Notes: generated by a model not told the origin, from the letters alone. Numbered from the stretch's first letter, positions 1 through 9,270 are shown. The stretch is 64,000 bases of DNA from UBA2279 sp034399355 (GCA_034399355.1 JAXMMT010000042.1:8462-72461); one strand, 5' to 3'. Numbers and translations are program-made.

Positions 1-1219
1 CACGACCGAGCGGATTCGAGCGGTTGCCCAGCGAATCGTCGCAACACGCGACGCGGGCAACGACTGCGTCGCCGTTGTCTCGGCCATGGGCGACGTCACC
101 GACGAATTGCTTTCACTTGCGGAGGCCATGAACCCTGAGCCTCCTGAGCGTGAGATGGACATGCTGCTTGCGACTGGCGAGCAGGTCACCATCGCACTTC
201 TCGCCATGGCCATCCACGCACTTGGTCATGAAGCGATCTCTTTCACTGGCGCGCAGGTCGGCATCGTCACTGACGCCGGTCACACGAAGGCGCGCATCCA
301 AGAGGTGCGCGGCGACTGCGTCAAAGACGCGCTTGCCGAGGGGCGGATCGTCATCGTCGCAGGATTCCAGGGTAGTACGCCTGAAGGTCAGATAACCACG
401 CTTGGGCGCGGCGGCTCCGATACGACGGCGATCGCGATCGCCGCTGGGATCGGAGCCGACGTTTGTGAGATATACACCGACGTCGACGGTGTGTTCACGG
501 CCGACCCGCGGGTCGTTTCCGATGCGCGCAAGATAGATTTCATCTCCTACGAGGAGATGCTCGAGATGGCCGCGACCGGAGCGCGGGTGTTGCAGCTCCG
601 CTCGGTCGAATTCGGCCGCAACCACGGGGTAGTCATCCACGTCCGTTCGAGCTTCAACGACCGTCCGGGAACCATCGTCAAGGAGGCTGACGATTCAATG
701 GAGCAGGCAATCATCTCCGGTGTCACGCACGACACCTCGGAGGCCAAGATCACCATTCGCGATGTTCCGGACCAGCCCGGTGTCGCCGCGCAGGTCTTTT
801 CGTCGTTGGCCGAAGCGAGCTGCAATGTGGACATGATCGTGCAGAACGTGTCCGAAGAGGGAAGCACGGACATCTCATTCACGATCCCAAAAGAGGACCT
901 CGTCCGTGCCAAGCGCACTGTTGAGGCTGTTGTGAAGCAGCTAGGCGCACGCACGTGGTCTGTCGATGAGTCCATTGCGAAGGTCTCTCTCGTCGGCGCA
1001 GGCATGAAGACGCACCCCGGCGTTGCGGCACAGATGTTCAACGCGCTGGCAGAGGCGGGCGTGAACATCGATATGATCTCCACGTCGTCGATCCGCGTGT
1101 CGTGCGTGATCTCCGGCGAGCAGGCCGAGCGTGCGGTGCGCGCGCTTCATGACAGCTTCGATCTTGCCGCCGCCGATGTCCGCGCCGAGATCGCCCCGAC
1201 GGTCGGAGGTGGCAGCTGA
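1..1219 (+). CDS. lysC: Aspartokinase (5' end outside window)
   Basis: Phosphorylates L-aspartate, the first step of the lysine, threonine and methionine pathway. The reading frame is open from base 2, so the N-terminal part of the kinase domain lies upstream of the window. Visible are the later kinase-domain motifs (MLLATGEQ, GRGGSDTTA, YTDVDGVFTADPR) and two C-terminal ACT domains (starting near AKITIRDVPDQPG and KVSLVGAGMKTHPGV), the usual site of feedback inhibition by lysine and threonine. The stop codon overlaps the asd start as TGATG, which indicates translational coupling. An internal start at 698 probably also yields a separate regulatory beta subunit. Confidence 0.95.
   Translation, partial: TTERIRAVAQRIVATRDAGNDCVAVVSAMGDVTDELLSLAEAMNPEPPEREMDMLLATGEQVTIALLAMAIHALGHEAISFTGAQVGIVTDAGHTKARIQEVRGDCVKDALAEGRIVIVAGFQGSTPEGQITTLGRGGSDTTAIAIAAGIGADVCEIYTDVDGVFTADPRVVSDARKIDFISYEEMLEMAATGARVLQLRSVEFGRNHGVVIHVRSSFNDRPGTIVKEADDSMEQAIISGVTHDTSEAKITIRDVPDQPGVAAQVFSSLAEASCNVDMIVQNVSEEGSTDISFTIPKEDLVRAKRTVEAVVKQLGARTWSVDESIAKVSLVGAGMKTHPGVAAQMFNALAEAGVNIDMISTSSIRVSCVISGEQAERAVRALHDSFDLAAADVRAEIAPTVGGGS
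680..700 (+). promoter_or_regulatory. Internal ribosome binding site and ATG for aspartokinase beta subunit
   Basis: AAGGAGG at 680-686 precedes an in-frame ATG at 698-700 inside lysC. The peptide that would start there (MEQAIISGV...) aligns in position with the known internal start of the Corynebacterium aspartokinase beta subunit (MEEAVLTGV...). The product would be about 173 residues and hold just the two ACT domains. The sequence shows the site; its use is inferred from the family. Confidence 0.65.
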
Positions 1220-2244
1220 TGGCCTGGGACAAGGTCATGCCCGAGCGTCCCGTGGTCGCCGTCGCCGGAGCGACGGGCGCCGTAGGCATCGAGATGCTCA
1301 AGACCCTCGAGCAGCGCAGATTCCCTGCGTCTCGCGTCATCGCTCTCGCTTCGTCTCGCTCGGCAGGCAAGCGCTTGCCGTTCGGGGACGGTGAACTGGT
1401 CGTCGAGGAGATGACCGAGGCATCGTTTAACGACGTGGACATCGCGCTCTTCTCGGCAGGAGCGTCGGTCAGCAAGGCGATGGCGCCTGCCGCCGTGATG
1501 GCGGGGTGCGTGGTGATCGACAACTCCTCGGCGTTCCGCATGGATGAGGAGGTGCCGTTGGTCGTGCCCGAGGTGAACGCGGGCGACCTGGCGTGGCACT
1601 CGGGCATCATAGCCAACCCGAACTGCTCGACCATCCAGATGGTCGTCGTCCTGAAACCGCTGCATGAATTGGTGCCCATTCGACGAGTCGTGGTCTCGAC
1701 GTATCAGGCAGCGAGCGGTGCGGGACAGGCGGCCATGGACGAGCTGTACGACCAGACGCGGGACTTCCTGGAGGGTCGGGAACTTGTGCCGAACGCGTTC
1801 GTGCACCGCATAGCTTTCAACTGCATCCCGCAGATCGACGTGTTCCTCGATGATGGCTCCACCAAAGAGGAATGGAAGATGGTCGTCGAGACGAAGAAGA
1901 TCATGCATGCGCCGGAGATCGAACTCGCGGCGACCTGTGTTCGCGTCCCGGTACTGCGCTGCCATTCCGAGTCGCTCAACATCGAGTTCGGGGCGGACGT
2001 GACCGTTGCGCAGGCTCGCGCGGCCCTGGAGGCCGCGCCCGGCATCACCGTGACAGATGACCCGGCTTCGCTCGGCTACCCCATGCCTGCGCTGCTCCAG
2101 GGCAGCGACGATGTTTACGTGGGCCGCCTGCGTGCGGACGATAGCGTGGCCCACGGGCTGGCGATGTGGATTGTCGCCGACCAGCTGCGCAAGGGCGCGG
2201 CGCTTAACGCCGTTCATATAGCCGAAGCACTGCTCCAGCGTTAG
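1219..2244 (+). CDS. asd: Aspartate-semialdehyde dehydrogenase
   Basis: Reduces aspartyl phosphate to aspartate semialdehyde with NADPH, directly after aspartokinase in the pathway. The 341-residue protein has the nucleotide-binding GATGAVG at residues 17-23 and the catalytic cysteine in NPNCST (Cys136). Length is normal for the family. The ATG at 1219 shares bases with the lysC stop, so the two genes form a coupled operon. Confidence 0.96.
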   Translation: MAWDKVMPERPVVAVAGATGAVGIEMLKTLEQRRFPASRVIALASSRSAGKRLPFGDGELVVEEMTEASFNDVDIALFSAGASVSKAMAPAAVMAGCVVIDNSSAFRMDEEVPLVVPEVNAGDLAWHSGIIANPNCSTIQMVVVLKPLHELVPIRRVVVSTYQAASGAGQAAMDELYDQTRDFLEGRELVPNAFVHRIAFNCIPQIDVFLDDGSTKEEWKMVVETKKIMHAPEIELAATCVRVPVLRCHSESLNIEFGADVTVAQARAALEAAPGITVTDDPASLGYPMPALLQGSDDVYVGRLRADDSVAHGLAMWIVADQLRKGAALNAVHIAEALLQR

Positions 2245-2284
2245 TATTAAGGAACGAGGCCGCATCGGGCAGCCGTCTGAAGCG

Positions 2285-2313
2285 TTGTCTACCTTCAAAG
2301 GACGTTCTATGAG
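2285..2313 (+). promoter_or_regulatory. Putative sigma70-type promoter of the two-component operon
   Basis: TTGTCT at 2285-2290 and TATGAG at 2308-2313 are separated by exactly 17 bases; each matches 4 of 6 consensus positions. Transcription would begin about 2320, leaving almost no 5' leader before the response-regulator start. This is a pattern match only. Confidence 0.35.
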
Positions 2314-2322
2314 GGGAGCTGT

Positions 2323-3009
2323 GTGACCATGGCGGAATCCAACGTTCTCATTGTTGAGGACGATGCTACGATTGCCCGCTTCGTCGAGCTGGAACTCAAG
2401 CACGAAGGATACGGTGTGCTGAGGGCGGGGGACGGTCCCTCGGCGATTGACCTGATGGATGGCAACGACGTGGATCTCGTGATCTTAGACCTCATGCTCC
2501 CCGGCATCGACGGCATCGATGTCGCCAAGTACATTCGCAAGCGTGGCTCTGAAGTGCCGATCCTCATGCTCACCGCCCGTGCTGAAACGCACGATGTCGT
2601 CTCCGGGTTTGAGGCGGGAGCGGACGACTATCTCCGCAAGCCGTTCGAGGTACCTGAGCTTCTGTCGCGTGTGCGTGCACTGCTTAGGCGCGCGAAGGCT
2701 GCTGAGCCGAGCGCTCCCTTCGAGGCATCCGGTGTGCGCATCGACGTCGACAAGCGTGAGGGGACGCTCAATGGCGAGGTGATGGATCTCACCGCCAAGG
2801 AGTTCGATCTGTTGTGCTATCTCGTGCAGAACGCCGGACGGGTGATCTCGCGTGACGAGATTCTCACGGCTGTCTGGGGCGGGCAGCACGCTACGGACAG
2901 CAACGTCATCGAGGTCTTTGTCTGCCACCTGCGCAACAAGATCGGCGATCACGACAACAAGATCATTCAGACAATCCGGGGAGTCGGATACTTCTTCGCG
3001 AGGGGATAG
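2323..3009 (+). CDS. OmpR/PhoB-family response regulator
   Basis: Transcription factor controlled by phosphorylation, with a receiver domain (residues about 6-120) and a winged-helix DNA-binding domain (about 130-228). The receiver has the acidic pair in IVEDD, phosphoacceptor Asp56 in VILDL and Lys106 in YLRKPF. The C-terminal part shows the typical TAKEFDLLCYL and RGVGYFF signatures. The start may be GTG 2323 or ATG 2329; the GGGGAG at 2313-2318 suits either. The next gene, a histidine kinase, begins at the base after this stop codon and is its likely partner. The signal sensed is unknown. Confidence 0.93.
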   Translation: MTMAESNVLIVEDDATIARFVELELKHEGYGVLRAGDGPSAIDLMDGNDVDLVILDLMLPGIDGIDVAKYIRKRGSEVPILMLTARAETHDVVSGFEAGADDYLRKPFEVPELLSRVRALLRRAKAAEPSAPFEASGVRIDVDKREGTLNGEVMDLTAKEFDLLCYLVQNAGRVISRDEILTAVWGGQHATDSNVIEVFVCHLRNKIGDHDNKIIQTIRGVGYFFARG

Positions 3010-4509
3010 ATGCGCCTTTCCTCGATCCGTGCACGTGTCCTCTACCTGGCGGGCGTCTTCTCTCTCCTTCTCGTCGGCAGTGTCACGCTCGCCACATACT
3101 TCTTCGTTGCAGACGGCATGTCGCGGTCGGCGCAGGAAACGACATGGCGACTCACCCAGGTAACCTCGCATGCCATTGCCCGCACCACCACTACGGTGAA
3201 ACTCGACGCCGCAGCTAAAGGGCTCGAGGGCGTCGAACGCGAGTCTGAGGCCCAGCGTCAGCTGCTGCGTGCAATCCCCGACGTTCTGGGTGCGGGCGGT
3301 GCCGAGGAGGGGGCGTACGCGTTCTACATCGAAGACGAGTCCGGTGCTTTCCGGCTTGTGTGGTACAGCGATGAAGCGGGCGTGAACAACCTGGAGGCAT
3401 CGCGCCGTCTCGCGATCGAGCGGCAGCAGCCGATCCAGTCCGGTCCGCGCCAGGCCGGGGCGTTTACAGGAATGTTCACCAGCGCCGATCTTGGCACATA
3501 CATCGTCCATATACCGCTCACGCTTCCCGACCGCACGCGAGGCATTCTGGACGTCGTCTACATCCCCGACAAAGAGGAAGCGATCCTTGACTCGGCCAGA
3601 GCACCCATGCTCATCGTCGCTGTGTTCTCGCTGCTCATTGCCGTCTTCATGACGCAGATCATCATGGGGTGGGTGTTGTCGCTCGTAGACGACGTCCGGG
3701 TGGCTGCCGACTCCATCGATGCCGGCCAACTCGACGTGAGTCTGCCCGAGGAAGGCGAGCACGAGATCGCAAGGCTTGCGCATGTCCTCAATAATCTCAT
3801 GAACCGGCTGAGGATCCGTGCTGAGGCCCAGACGCGTTTTATCGCCGACGCCTCGCACGAGCTCGCCACGCCGGTCGCCGGGATTCGGGGTTACATCAGC
3901 ATCCTGCGCGAGTGGGGCTCGGAAGACCCAGTGACGCGGGACGAGGCGATTGCAGCGATCGATCGGGAATCTCGCAGGATGGCGAGGCTCTGTAGCGACC
4001 TGCTGTCGATGATCCGCAGCGATGAGATGCTTCAGTATCGGCACGTGCGTTACGACATCAACGCGCTCAGTCGGGAGGTACTTGCCACCATGGCCACGCG
4101 CTACATGGACAAGAACCTCGAGTTCATCGGGCCCGATGAGGGACCATTGTGGGCGATGGGCGATCCCGATCGCATAGAGGAGGTCTTCGGCATCCTTCTG
4201 GACAACGCCGGCAAGTACACGACGCCGGGTGGTAGCGTGGTGGTTGAGACACACAAACAGCGGGACCGGGTGATCGTGGAGGTCACAGACACAGGCATCG
4301 GCATTCCCGAGGCGGATCTTCCCAATGTGTTCGAACGCTTCTACCGCAGCGACACATCCCGTTCCAAAGACACCGGCGGCTTTGGCCTCGGCCTGGCTAT
4401 CGCGAAGCATATCGTCGACATGAGCCAGGGCGAGATCAGCGTCTCGAGTCGCGTCGGAGAGGGTACGACGTTCCTCGTCATACTGCCGCGCACCCGCAGC
4501 AAGGAGTGA
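3010..4509 (+). CDS. Membrane sensor histidine kinase
   Basis: Sensor partner of the preceding regulator, 499 residues. It has a transmembrane helix at about 10-33, an extracytoplasmic sensing domain to about 198, a second helix at about 199-222, a HAMP region, a HisKA domain with phosphoacceptor His283 (ASHELATP) and a HATPase domain with the N box (LLDNAGKY) and DTGIGIP. All catalytic motifs are intact. The ligand of the extracellular domain cannot be read from sequence. Confidence 0.93.
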   Translation: MRLSSIRARVLYLAGVFSLLLVGSVTLATYFFVADGMSRSAQETTWRLTQVTSHAIARTTTTVKLDAAAKGLEGVERESEAQRQLLRAIPDVLGAGGAEEGAYAFYIEDESGAFRLVWYSDEAGVNNLEASRRLAIERQQPIQSGPRQAGAFTGMFTSADLGTYIVHIPLTLPDRTRGILDVVYIPDKEEAILDSARAPMLIVAVFSLLIAVFMTQIIMGWVLSLVDDVRVAADSIDAGQLDVSLPEEGEHEIARLAHVLNNLMNRLRIRAEAQTRFIADASHELATPVAGIRGYISILREWGSEDPVTRDEAIAAIDRESRRMARLCSDLLSMIRSDEMLQYRHVRYDINALSREVLATMATRYMDKNLEFIGPDEGPLWAMGDPDRIEEVFGILLDNAGKYTTPGGSVVVETHKQRDRVIVEVTDTGIGIPEADLPNVFERFYRSDTSRSKDTGGFGLGLAIAKHIVDMSQGEISVSSRVGEGTTFLVILPRTRSKE

Positions 4510-4511
4510 TC

Positions 4512-5072
4512 ATGTCGCGTTCACGCTACGTCGCACAGGCGGGTGTTATCGCTGCTGTATACGCTACGCTCACGCTGCTCGTGCTGCAGCTTCCAAGTCA
4601 GCTGGGCTGGGGCCTGGTACAGTTTCGCGTCAGCGAAGCTGTCACCGTGGTCGCACTGTTCACACCTGCAGGGGTGCCGGGGCTGACGATCGGCACGCTC
4701 GTGGCGAACGCGTTCATGTTCACCCAGGTCGGGCCGCTGGCGTTGCTTGACGTGGTGTTCGGATCGCTTGGCACGCTCCTCGGCGCCGCATGGATGTGGC
4801 GCATGCACAAGCGCCCACTGCTTGCGCTCGCCGGCCCGGTCCTCGCGAATGCGCTGATCGTGCCGGCATACCTGCCGATACTCCTTAAAGGCTTCGGTCT
4901 CTACGAAGTCCCCATTCTGGGTATTGAACTCGAAGGGCACTGGCTTGGCATGTATCTGTTTGGCGTTGCGGCCGTCGGTATAGGTGAGGCGGTCATCGTC
5001 TACGGCCTAGGTCTGCCGCTGTATGCTGGTCTGAAGCGGCTTGGGTTTGGCCGGCTCACCGAGGACTCGTAG
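4512..5072 (+). CDS. QueT-like transporter (ECF-type S component)
   Basis: A 186-residue membrane protein with about five hydrophobic segments that resembles the QueT family of queuosine-precursor uptake proteins; QFRVSEAVTVVALFTPAGVPGL is the family-like signature, quoted here only in part as QFRVSEA and FTPAGVPGL. AAGGAG at 4501-4506 lies 5 bases before ATG 4512, so I use this start rather than the GTG at 4506. The gene follows the kinase by 2 bases and has no room for the preQ1 riboswitch often found before queT. Substrate assignment is by family only. Confidence 0.72.
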   Translation: MSRSRYVAQAGVIAAVYATLTLLVLQLPSQLGWGLVQFRVSEAVTVVALFTPAGVPGLTIGTLVANAFMFTQVGPLALLDVVFGSLGTLLGAAWMWRMHKRPLLALAGPVLANALIVPAYLPILLKGFGLYEVPILGIELEGHWLGMYLFGVAAVGIGEAVIVYGLGLPLYAGLKRLGFGRLTEDS

Positions 5073-5081
5073 GGGGGACCG

Positions 5082-6890
5082 ATGGAAACTGACGCGCGGG
5101 GTGCAACGCGACTTCCGCTGCGGGAGCCGTTGATCAGTCATCGCGCGTCTCAGTGCCGCGAGTGCTGGGGCTGCGTGCGCTTCTGTCCGGTTCGCGCGAT
5201 ACGCGTGGTCGACGGCCACTCCGAGGTGATTACCGAGAAGTGCGTGAAGTGCGGGCTGTGTGTGAGCGAGTGCGCAAATCATGCGCATGTCGTGCGTGAC
5301 GACACGGGGGACGTGATCGACCTCTTGCACAGCCGTCGGCCCGTCGTCGCTTTGCTCGCCACCGAGTTCACTGCAGCACTGCACCCGCTTACTACCGCGC
5401 AGGTCGAGCGCTCCCTCGAGTTGCTCGGCTTCCACGCGGTCGAGAACACGTTGCTGGGCGAGGAGATGGTGGCATGCGAGTACGAGCGGTTGCACGCACG
5501 CGCGGACATGCTCTTCACACTGCGTTCGACGTGCCCGCCGGCGACCGACTTCGTGCGCACCTACTACCCTGCGTTTGTGCCCGCGCTGGCGCCTGTCGTG
5601 CCTCCCTACATCGCCCAGGCGCGGCTTATCAAGGAACTCTACGAGGGTGACGTCGCGGTCGTCTATGTCAGTCCGTGTTACGCGCGCAAAGACGAGGCGA
5701 TCGACGAGGAGTTCGGGGGCGCGGTGGACGCGGCCATCGACTTCCTCGAGCTCAAGGAGCTCTTCGCCGGTGTGGAGAACATGCCTGCTCGTGGTCGTGC
5801 TGCGAGGGTGAGCAGGCAGCGGCCGGCCCTACTCAAGGAGGTCTCACTCACCGACGGCTTCCCACGGCAGACGCTGGTCACCCGTGACATGACCGACACT
5901 GAGGTGCACGTGGTTCGTGGACTTGAAGCGCTCGATCGGCTGCTGTTGGCGATGTCGTCAGGCGAGACTGCGCCTGCAATCATCGACATGCTCAATTGCG
6001 AGGGCTGTATCGACGGTCCGGCCGTGAACCCGGGCGTTTCGCTCTTCGCCAAGCGAACCATCGCGTCTGCTGCCAATAATGCCAGTGGCAAGACTCGCGT
6101 GAGCATGCGGGCGCTTCTCGGCGTGCTTCCGGCCATCGACACCGTGCGCTCCTTCACGGCGACGCCGCTCTCCGTCCCGACGCCCACACAACTGCACATC
6201 GATGAGATTCTGGCCGAAGGGGGGGTCGCTTCCCGTGAGGACGCCCCCGACTGCGGGGCGTGCGGCTACCTAACATGCGTCGAGCACGCCATCGCGATCT
6301 ACCAGGGCGACTCCACGTGGGAGATGTGCTTCCCCCTCCAACGCCGTCGCCTGCGCGACGCGAAGCGTCCACATGAGGCGCTCGAGGCGCTCGACCCGGT
6401 GACTGGGCTGTGGAACGTACGCGCGTTCGGCGAGCGCATGGCGCTCGAGATCGCCCGCTATATGCGGTACAAGTCCCCGGTCTCACTCGTGATGATGGAT
6501 ATCGACGCCTTCGGTGACGTGAACGCTGAGTTTGGCGAGAAGGTCGGTGACCGGGTGTTGCGAGGGCTCGGCGAGCGACTCGCGGCACAGTTGCGTTCGA
6601 CCGATATGCTTGCCCGCTACGATGGTGATCGTTTCGCTGTACTGCTGCCCGGGATCGGCAAGACGGCAGCGTTCGCTGTGGCCGAGAAACTCAGAGATGC
6701 TGTTCGCGATGAACCTGTTTGCGTTGAGGGTGACGGGTATACACCCGAGGTAAGCTTGACGCTTTCTGCAGGTGTGGCGACCGTCGGCCCTTCTCGGGGG
6801 GAACGGTTGGCGCTGCTGGAGAGCGCCGAGACCGCGCTCATCGAAGCGATGACTGCCGGGAAGGACCAGGCGCGTCTGGCTCCCGGTTAG
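5082..6890 (+). CDS. Ferredoxin / [FeFe]-hydrogenase-like / FeS / degenerate GGDEF fusion protein
   Basis: A 602-residue soluble protein with no signal peptide. It starts with two [4Fe-4S] ferredoxin motifs (Cys25/28/31/35 and Cys54/57/60/64), followed by a domain resembling the catalytic domain of [FeFe] hydrogenases: RSTCPP (Cys151), VSPCYARK (Cys199) and LNCEGC (Cys306, Cys309) sit where the H-cluster loops lie. A further FeS motif (Cys391/394/399/416) precedes a GGDEF-like domain (about 438-595) whose signature is DGDRF at 514-518 instead of GGDEF. This layout resembles sensory group C/D hydrogenase homologues, with a signalling output at the C terminus. The altered signature argues against diguanylate cyclase activity. 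It is followed closely by the radical SAM gene. Confidence 0.8.
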   Translation: METDARGATRLPLREPLISHRASQCRECWGCVRFCPVRAIRVVDGHSEVITEKCVKCGLCVSECANHAHVVRDDTGDVIDLLHSRRPVVALLATEFTAALHPLTTAQVERSLELLGFHAVENTLLGEEMVACEYERLHARADMLFTLRSTCPPATDFVRTYYPAFVPALAPVVPPYIAQARLIKELYEGDVAVVYVSPCYARKDEAIDEEFGGAVDAAIDFLELKELFAGVENMPARGRAARVSRQRPALLKEVSLTDGFPRQTLVTRDMTDTEVHVVRGLEALDRLLLAMSSGETAPAIIDMLNCEGCIDGPAVNPGVSLFAKRTIASAANNASGKTRVSMRALLGVLPAIDTVRSFTATPLSVPTPTQLHIDEILAEGGVASREDAPDCGACGYLTCVEHAIAIYQGDSTWEMCFPLQRRRLRDAKRPHEALEALDPVTGLWNVRAFGERMALEIARYMRYKSPVSLVMMDIDAFGDVNAEFGEKVGDRVLRGLGERLAAQLRSTDMLARYDGDRFAVLLPGIGKTAAFAVAEKLRDAVRDEPVCVEGDGYTPEVSLTLSAGVATVGPSRGERLALLESAETALIEAMTAGKDQARLAPG

Positions 6891-6899
6891 GGAGGCCTG

Positions 6900-7907
6900 A
6901 TGCACGAGGCGCAGCTGTGGGTGGCCGATAGCGGCCGGGTTCACTGTCTCCTGTGTCCGCACGACTGTCGCATTGCTCCAGGACATACGGGCGTGTGTGG
7001 TGTGCGGGAGAACCGCGACGGTCGCCTGATCGCCACCACGTATGGTCGCGTGTCGTCGGTGGCGGCGGACCCCATCGAGAAGAAGCCCGTCTTCCACTAC
7101 CGACCCGGCACACGTGCGCTTTCGCTCGGGAGCGTTGGGTGCACCATGCGTTGCGAGCACTGCCAGAACTGGCAGATCAGCCGGGCGACACCGACCGATG
7201 GAGGACTGGAGTACGTGGCGCCCGAAGATGTGGTCGCGTTGGCCCAACGTCACGGCTGCGAGGGTGTCGCGTTCACCTACAACGAGCCCGTGATCTGGGT
7301 CGAATACGTTGCCGATGTGTCGGACGCGTGCAGAGCGGCCGGCCTGTATACCGTCATGGTCACGAACGGGTACATCACCGAAGCTGGCCTTGACCTGCTC
7401 GGCGAACGAATCGACGTTTGGCGTGTGGACGTGAAAGGGTTAGACGATCGCACGTATCGCGCACTTTGCAGAGTGAGGTCGGTGCAGCCCATACTCGAGA
7501 TGGCCGAGCGCGCGAAGAAACGTTGGCTCATGCATGTGGAGGTTGTCACCAACGTGATACCGACGATCAACGATGACGAAGCGACGTTGCGGGGAATCGC
7601 CTCCTGGATCGCGAAGGCACTCGGTCCTGACACACCGTGGCATATCACACGCTTCTTCCCGTACCTCGAACTCTCGCATCTGCCGCCGACCCCGTTGGCA
7701 ACGTTGCGGCACGCACGCGACATCGGGACCGAGGAAGGCCTGCGATTCGTGTACCTCGGCAACGTGGACGAGCCGGGCGGGGAGGACACACGCTGCCCCT
7801 CGTGTGGCGGTGTCGCGCTGCAGCGGGAGCGCTATCGGATCACGAGGCACGATACGTCGGCTGGCGCGTGTGCGAAGTGTGGAGAGCCGTTGAACATCGT
7901 TGAATGA
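6900..7907 (+). CDS. AmmeMemoRadiSam-system radical SAM protein (PflA-like)
   Basis: A 335-residue radical SAM enzyme of the pyruvate-formate-lyase-activating-enzyme-like group. The SAM-binding [4Fe-4S] cluster motif is CTMRCEHC (Cys81, Cys85, Cys88). Upstream cysteines (CLLCPHDC, GVCGVREN) are typical of this subfamily, and two CxxC pairs at the C terminus form a probable zinc ribbon. The MEMO and AMMECR1 partners used to name the family are not in the window. It begins 9 bases after the hydrogenase-like fusion, which suggests co-transcription. The substrate is unknown. Confidence 0.85.
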   Translation: MHEAQLWVADSGRVHCLLCPHDCRIAPGHTGVCGVRENRDGRLIATTYGRVSSVAADPIEKKPVFHYRPGTRALSLGSVGCTMRCEHCQNWQISRATPTDGGLEYVAPEDVVALAQRHGCEGVAFTYNEPVIWVEYVADVSDACRAAGLYTVMVTNGYITEAGLDLLGERIDVWRVDVKGLDDRTYRALCRVRSVQPILEMAERAKKRWLMHVEVVTNVIPTINDDEATLRGIASWIAKALGPDTPWHITRFFPYLELSHLPPTPLATLRHARDIGTEEGLRFVYLGNVDEPGGEDTRCPSCGGVALQRERYRITRHDTSAGACAKCGEPLNIVE

Positions 7908-8028
7908 TGTGTGGGTCCAGCGCTGACGGGTCGTCACCCCATGCGCCCGTGCGTACGAGCATGGGCCTGGAAGCGGTATCATAAGGGCCGTGCGCTCTTG
8001 AATGCTGCCGTAATGAGAGGATGCCTAC

Positions 8029-9270
8029 GTGTATCCGTGCGTCATACTCCCCACGTTCTGGACGCGTCGCCGCAGCCGCGTCGCCGAGCGTCACCATATC
8101 GCGTACGATCACCCGACGCCGGTGGACCAGGACGGCACGCTTCCGGACCTATTGCACTCGCTCGAGGAGGTGCGCGGGCTTGGTCGCGTCCTGGTGCTTG
8201 CGGCGACCACCGACCCCTCAATAGAGCACGAGGCCGAGGACCGCGTCAGGGCCATCCTCGCCGACTTCCCCGACATCGACGCGCTTGTGATCGGTGCTGC
8301 CGAGATAGGCTCACTGCACCGTCGCATGGAGCAGCTGGAGTTCGCTGACCTTATCGGTGGCGTCAGTCTGTCCGGCTACGGTGCCGTGCGAAACGTGGGG
8401 CTGATCGCAGCGGCAGTGCTCGGTAGCGAAACAGTCGTGTTCGTCGATGACGACCAGATCGTCACGGACCCGGCGTTTTTGGAGACCGCGCTCGAGGGCA
8501 TCGGTGAACGCACTGCTTCCGGCAAAGTGATCATGGCGAAGAGTGGTTTCTACACCGATGAGGCGGGCAGCTATCACGCGAAGGACAACGCGCCGTGGTC
8601 CGACATGTTCTGGCGTCAGAACGATTTCTATAACCGGGCACTTGCGATCGTCACTGCTCCACCGCGCATACGGCCGAGTACCCTTGCCTTCGGCGGATGT
8701 CTTGCCCTGCACCGCGACATGTACTGCAACGTTTCGTTCGATCCGTGGGTCGCGCGGGGCGAGGATGTCGACTACGTGATCAACGCGCGCATGCACGGAG
8801 GCGACGTGTTTTTGGACGGTGAGTGGTCCATCGTGCATAAGCCACCGACGGTTCCCGGAACGGCGCAACAGTTTCGCCAGGATGTCTACCGCTTCATCTA
8901 CGAGCACCGCAAGCTCGAGTTCTCCAAGTCGCAGGTGGATCTTCGCCAGGTGACACCCGAGTCGCTCATGGCCTATCCGGGCCAGTTCGTCAGCAGCTCC
9001 ATCGGTTGGCGCGCTCGGGCCACGGCGCTGCTGCGTGCCATCGCCGGCAAGGAACGCCGAGAGTACTTCAACATCTCCCGTACCGCGGTGCTGGAAGCGT
9101 CTGTGTATGCGCGCGAGAACTGTGAGCGCTACTTTGCCTTCCAGCGGCGCTGGCCGATCTTCATGGATCGGCTGTGGGAGGACATCGCCCTCAAGTCGCT
9201 GTTCACCGGCGAGCGCCGTGTCGACCGCAGCGCGATCACGGGTCGCTTTCCCGTGATTCGCACAGACTGA
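8029..9270 (+). CDS. Family 2-like glycosyltransferase
   Basis: A 413-residue protein with a GT-A-type core: VFVDDDQIV places an Asp triplet at 140-142, the expected metal/nucleotide-sugar site, and ARGEDVDY further on matches the acceptor-side ED motif of GT2 enzymes. The first 20 residues and the C-terminal 130 residues are not familiar. The start is GTG, with GAGAGG 8 bases upstream. The stop overlaps the next start (TGATG). Sugar donor and acceptor are unknown. Confidence 0.7.
   Translation: MYPCVILPTFWTRRRSRVAERHHIAYDHPTPVDQDGTLPDLLHSLEEVRGLGRVLVLAATTDPSIEHEAEDRVRAILADFPDIDALVIGAAEIGSLHRRMEQLEFADLIGGVSLSGYGAVRNVGLIAAAVLGSETVVFVDDDQIVTDPAFLETALEGIGERTASGKVIMAKSGFYTDEAGSYHAKDNAPWSDMFWRQNDFYNRALAIVTAPPRIRPSTLAFGGCLALHRDMYCNVSFDPWVARGEDVDYVINARMHGGDVFLDGEWSIVHKPPTVPGTAQQFRQDVYRFIYEHRKLEFSKSQVDLRQVTPESLMAYPGQFVSSSIGWRARATALLRAIAGKERREYFNISRTAVLEASVYARENCERYFAFQRRWPIFMDRLWEDIALKSLFTGERRVDRSAITGRFPVIRTD

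Noticed and set aside
2485..4410. 641-codon minus-strand open frame opposite the two-component genes
   Set aside because: It is a GC-rich shadow of two clear plus-strand genes; the translation is rich in Arg/His/Asp with no domain.
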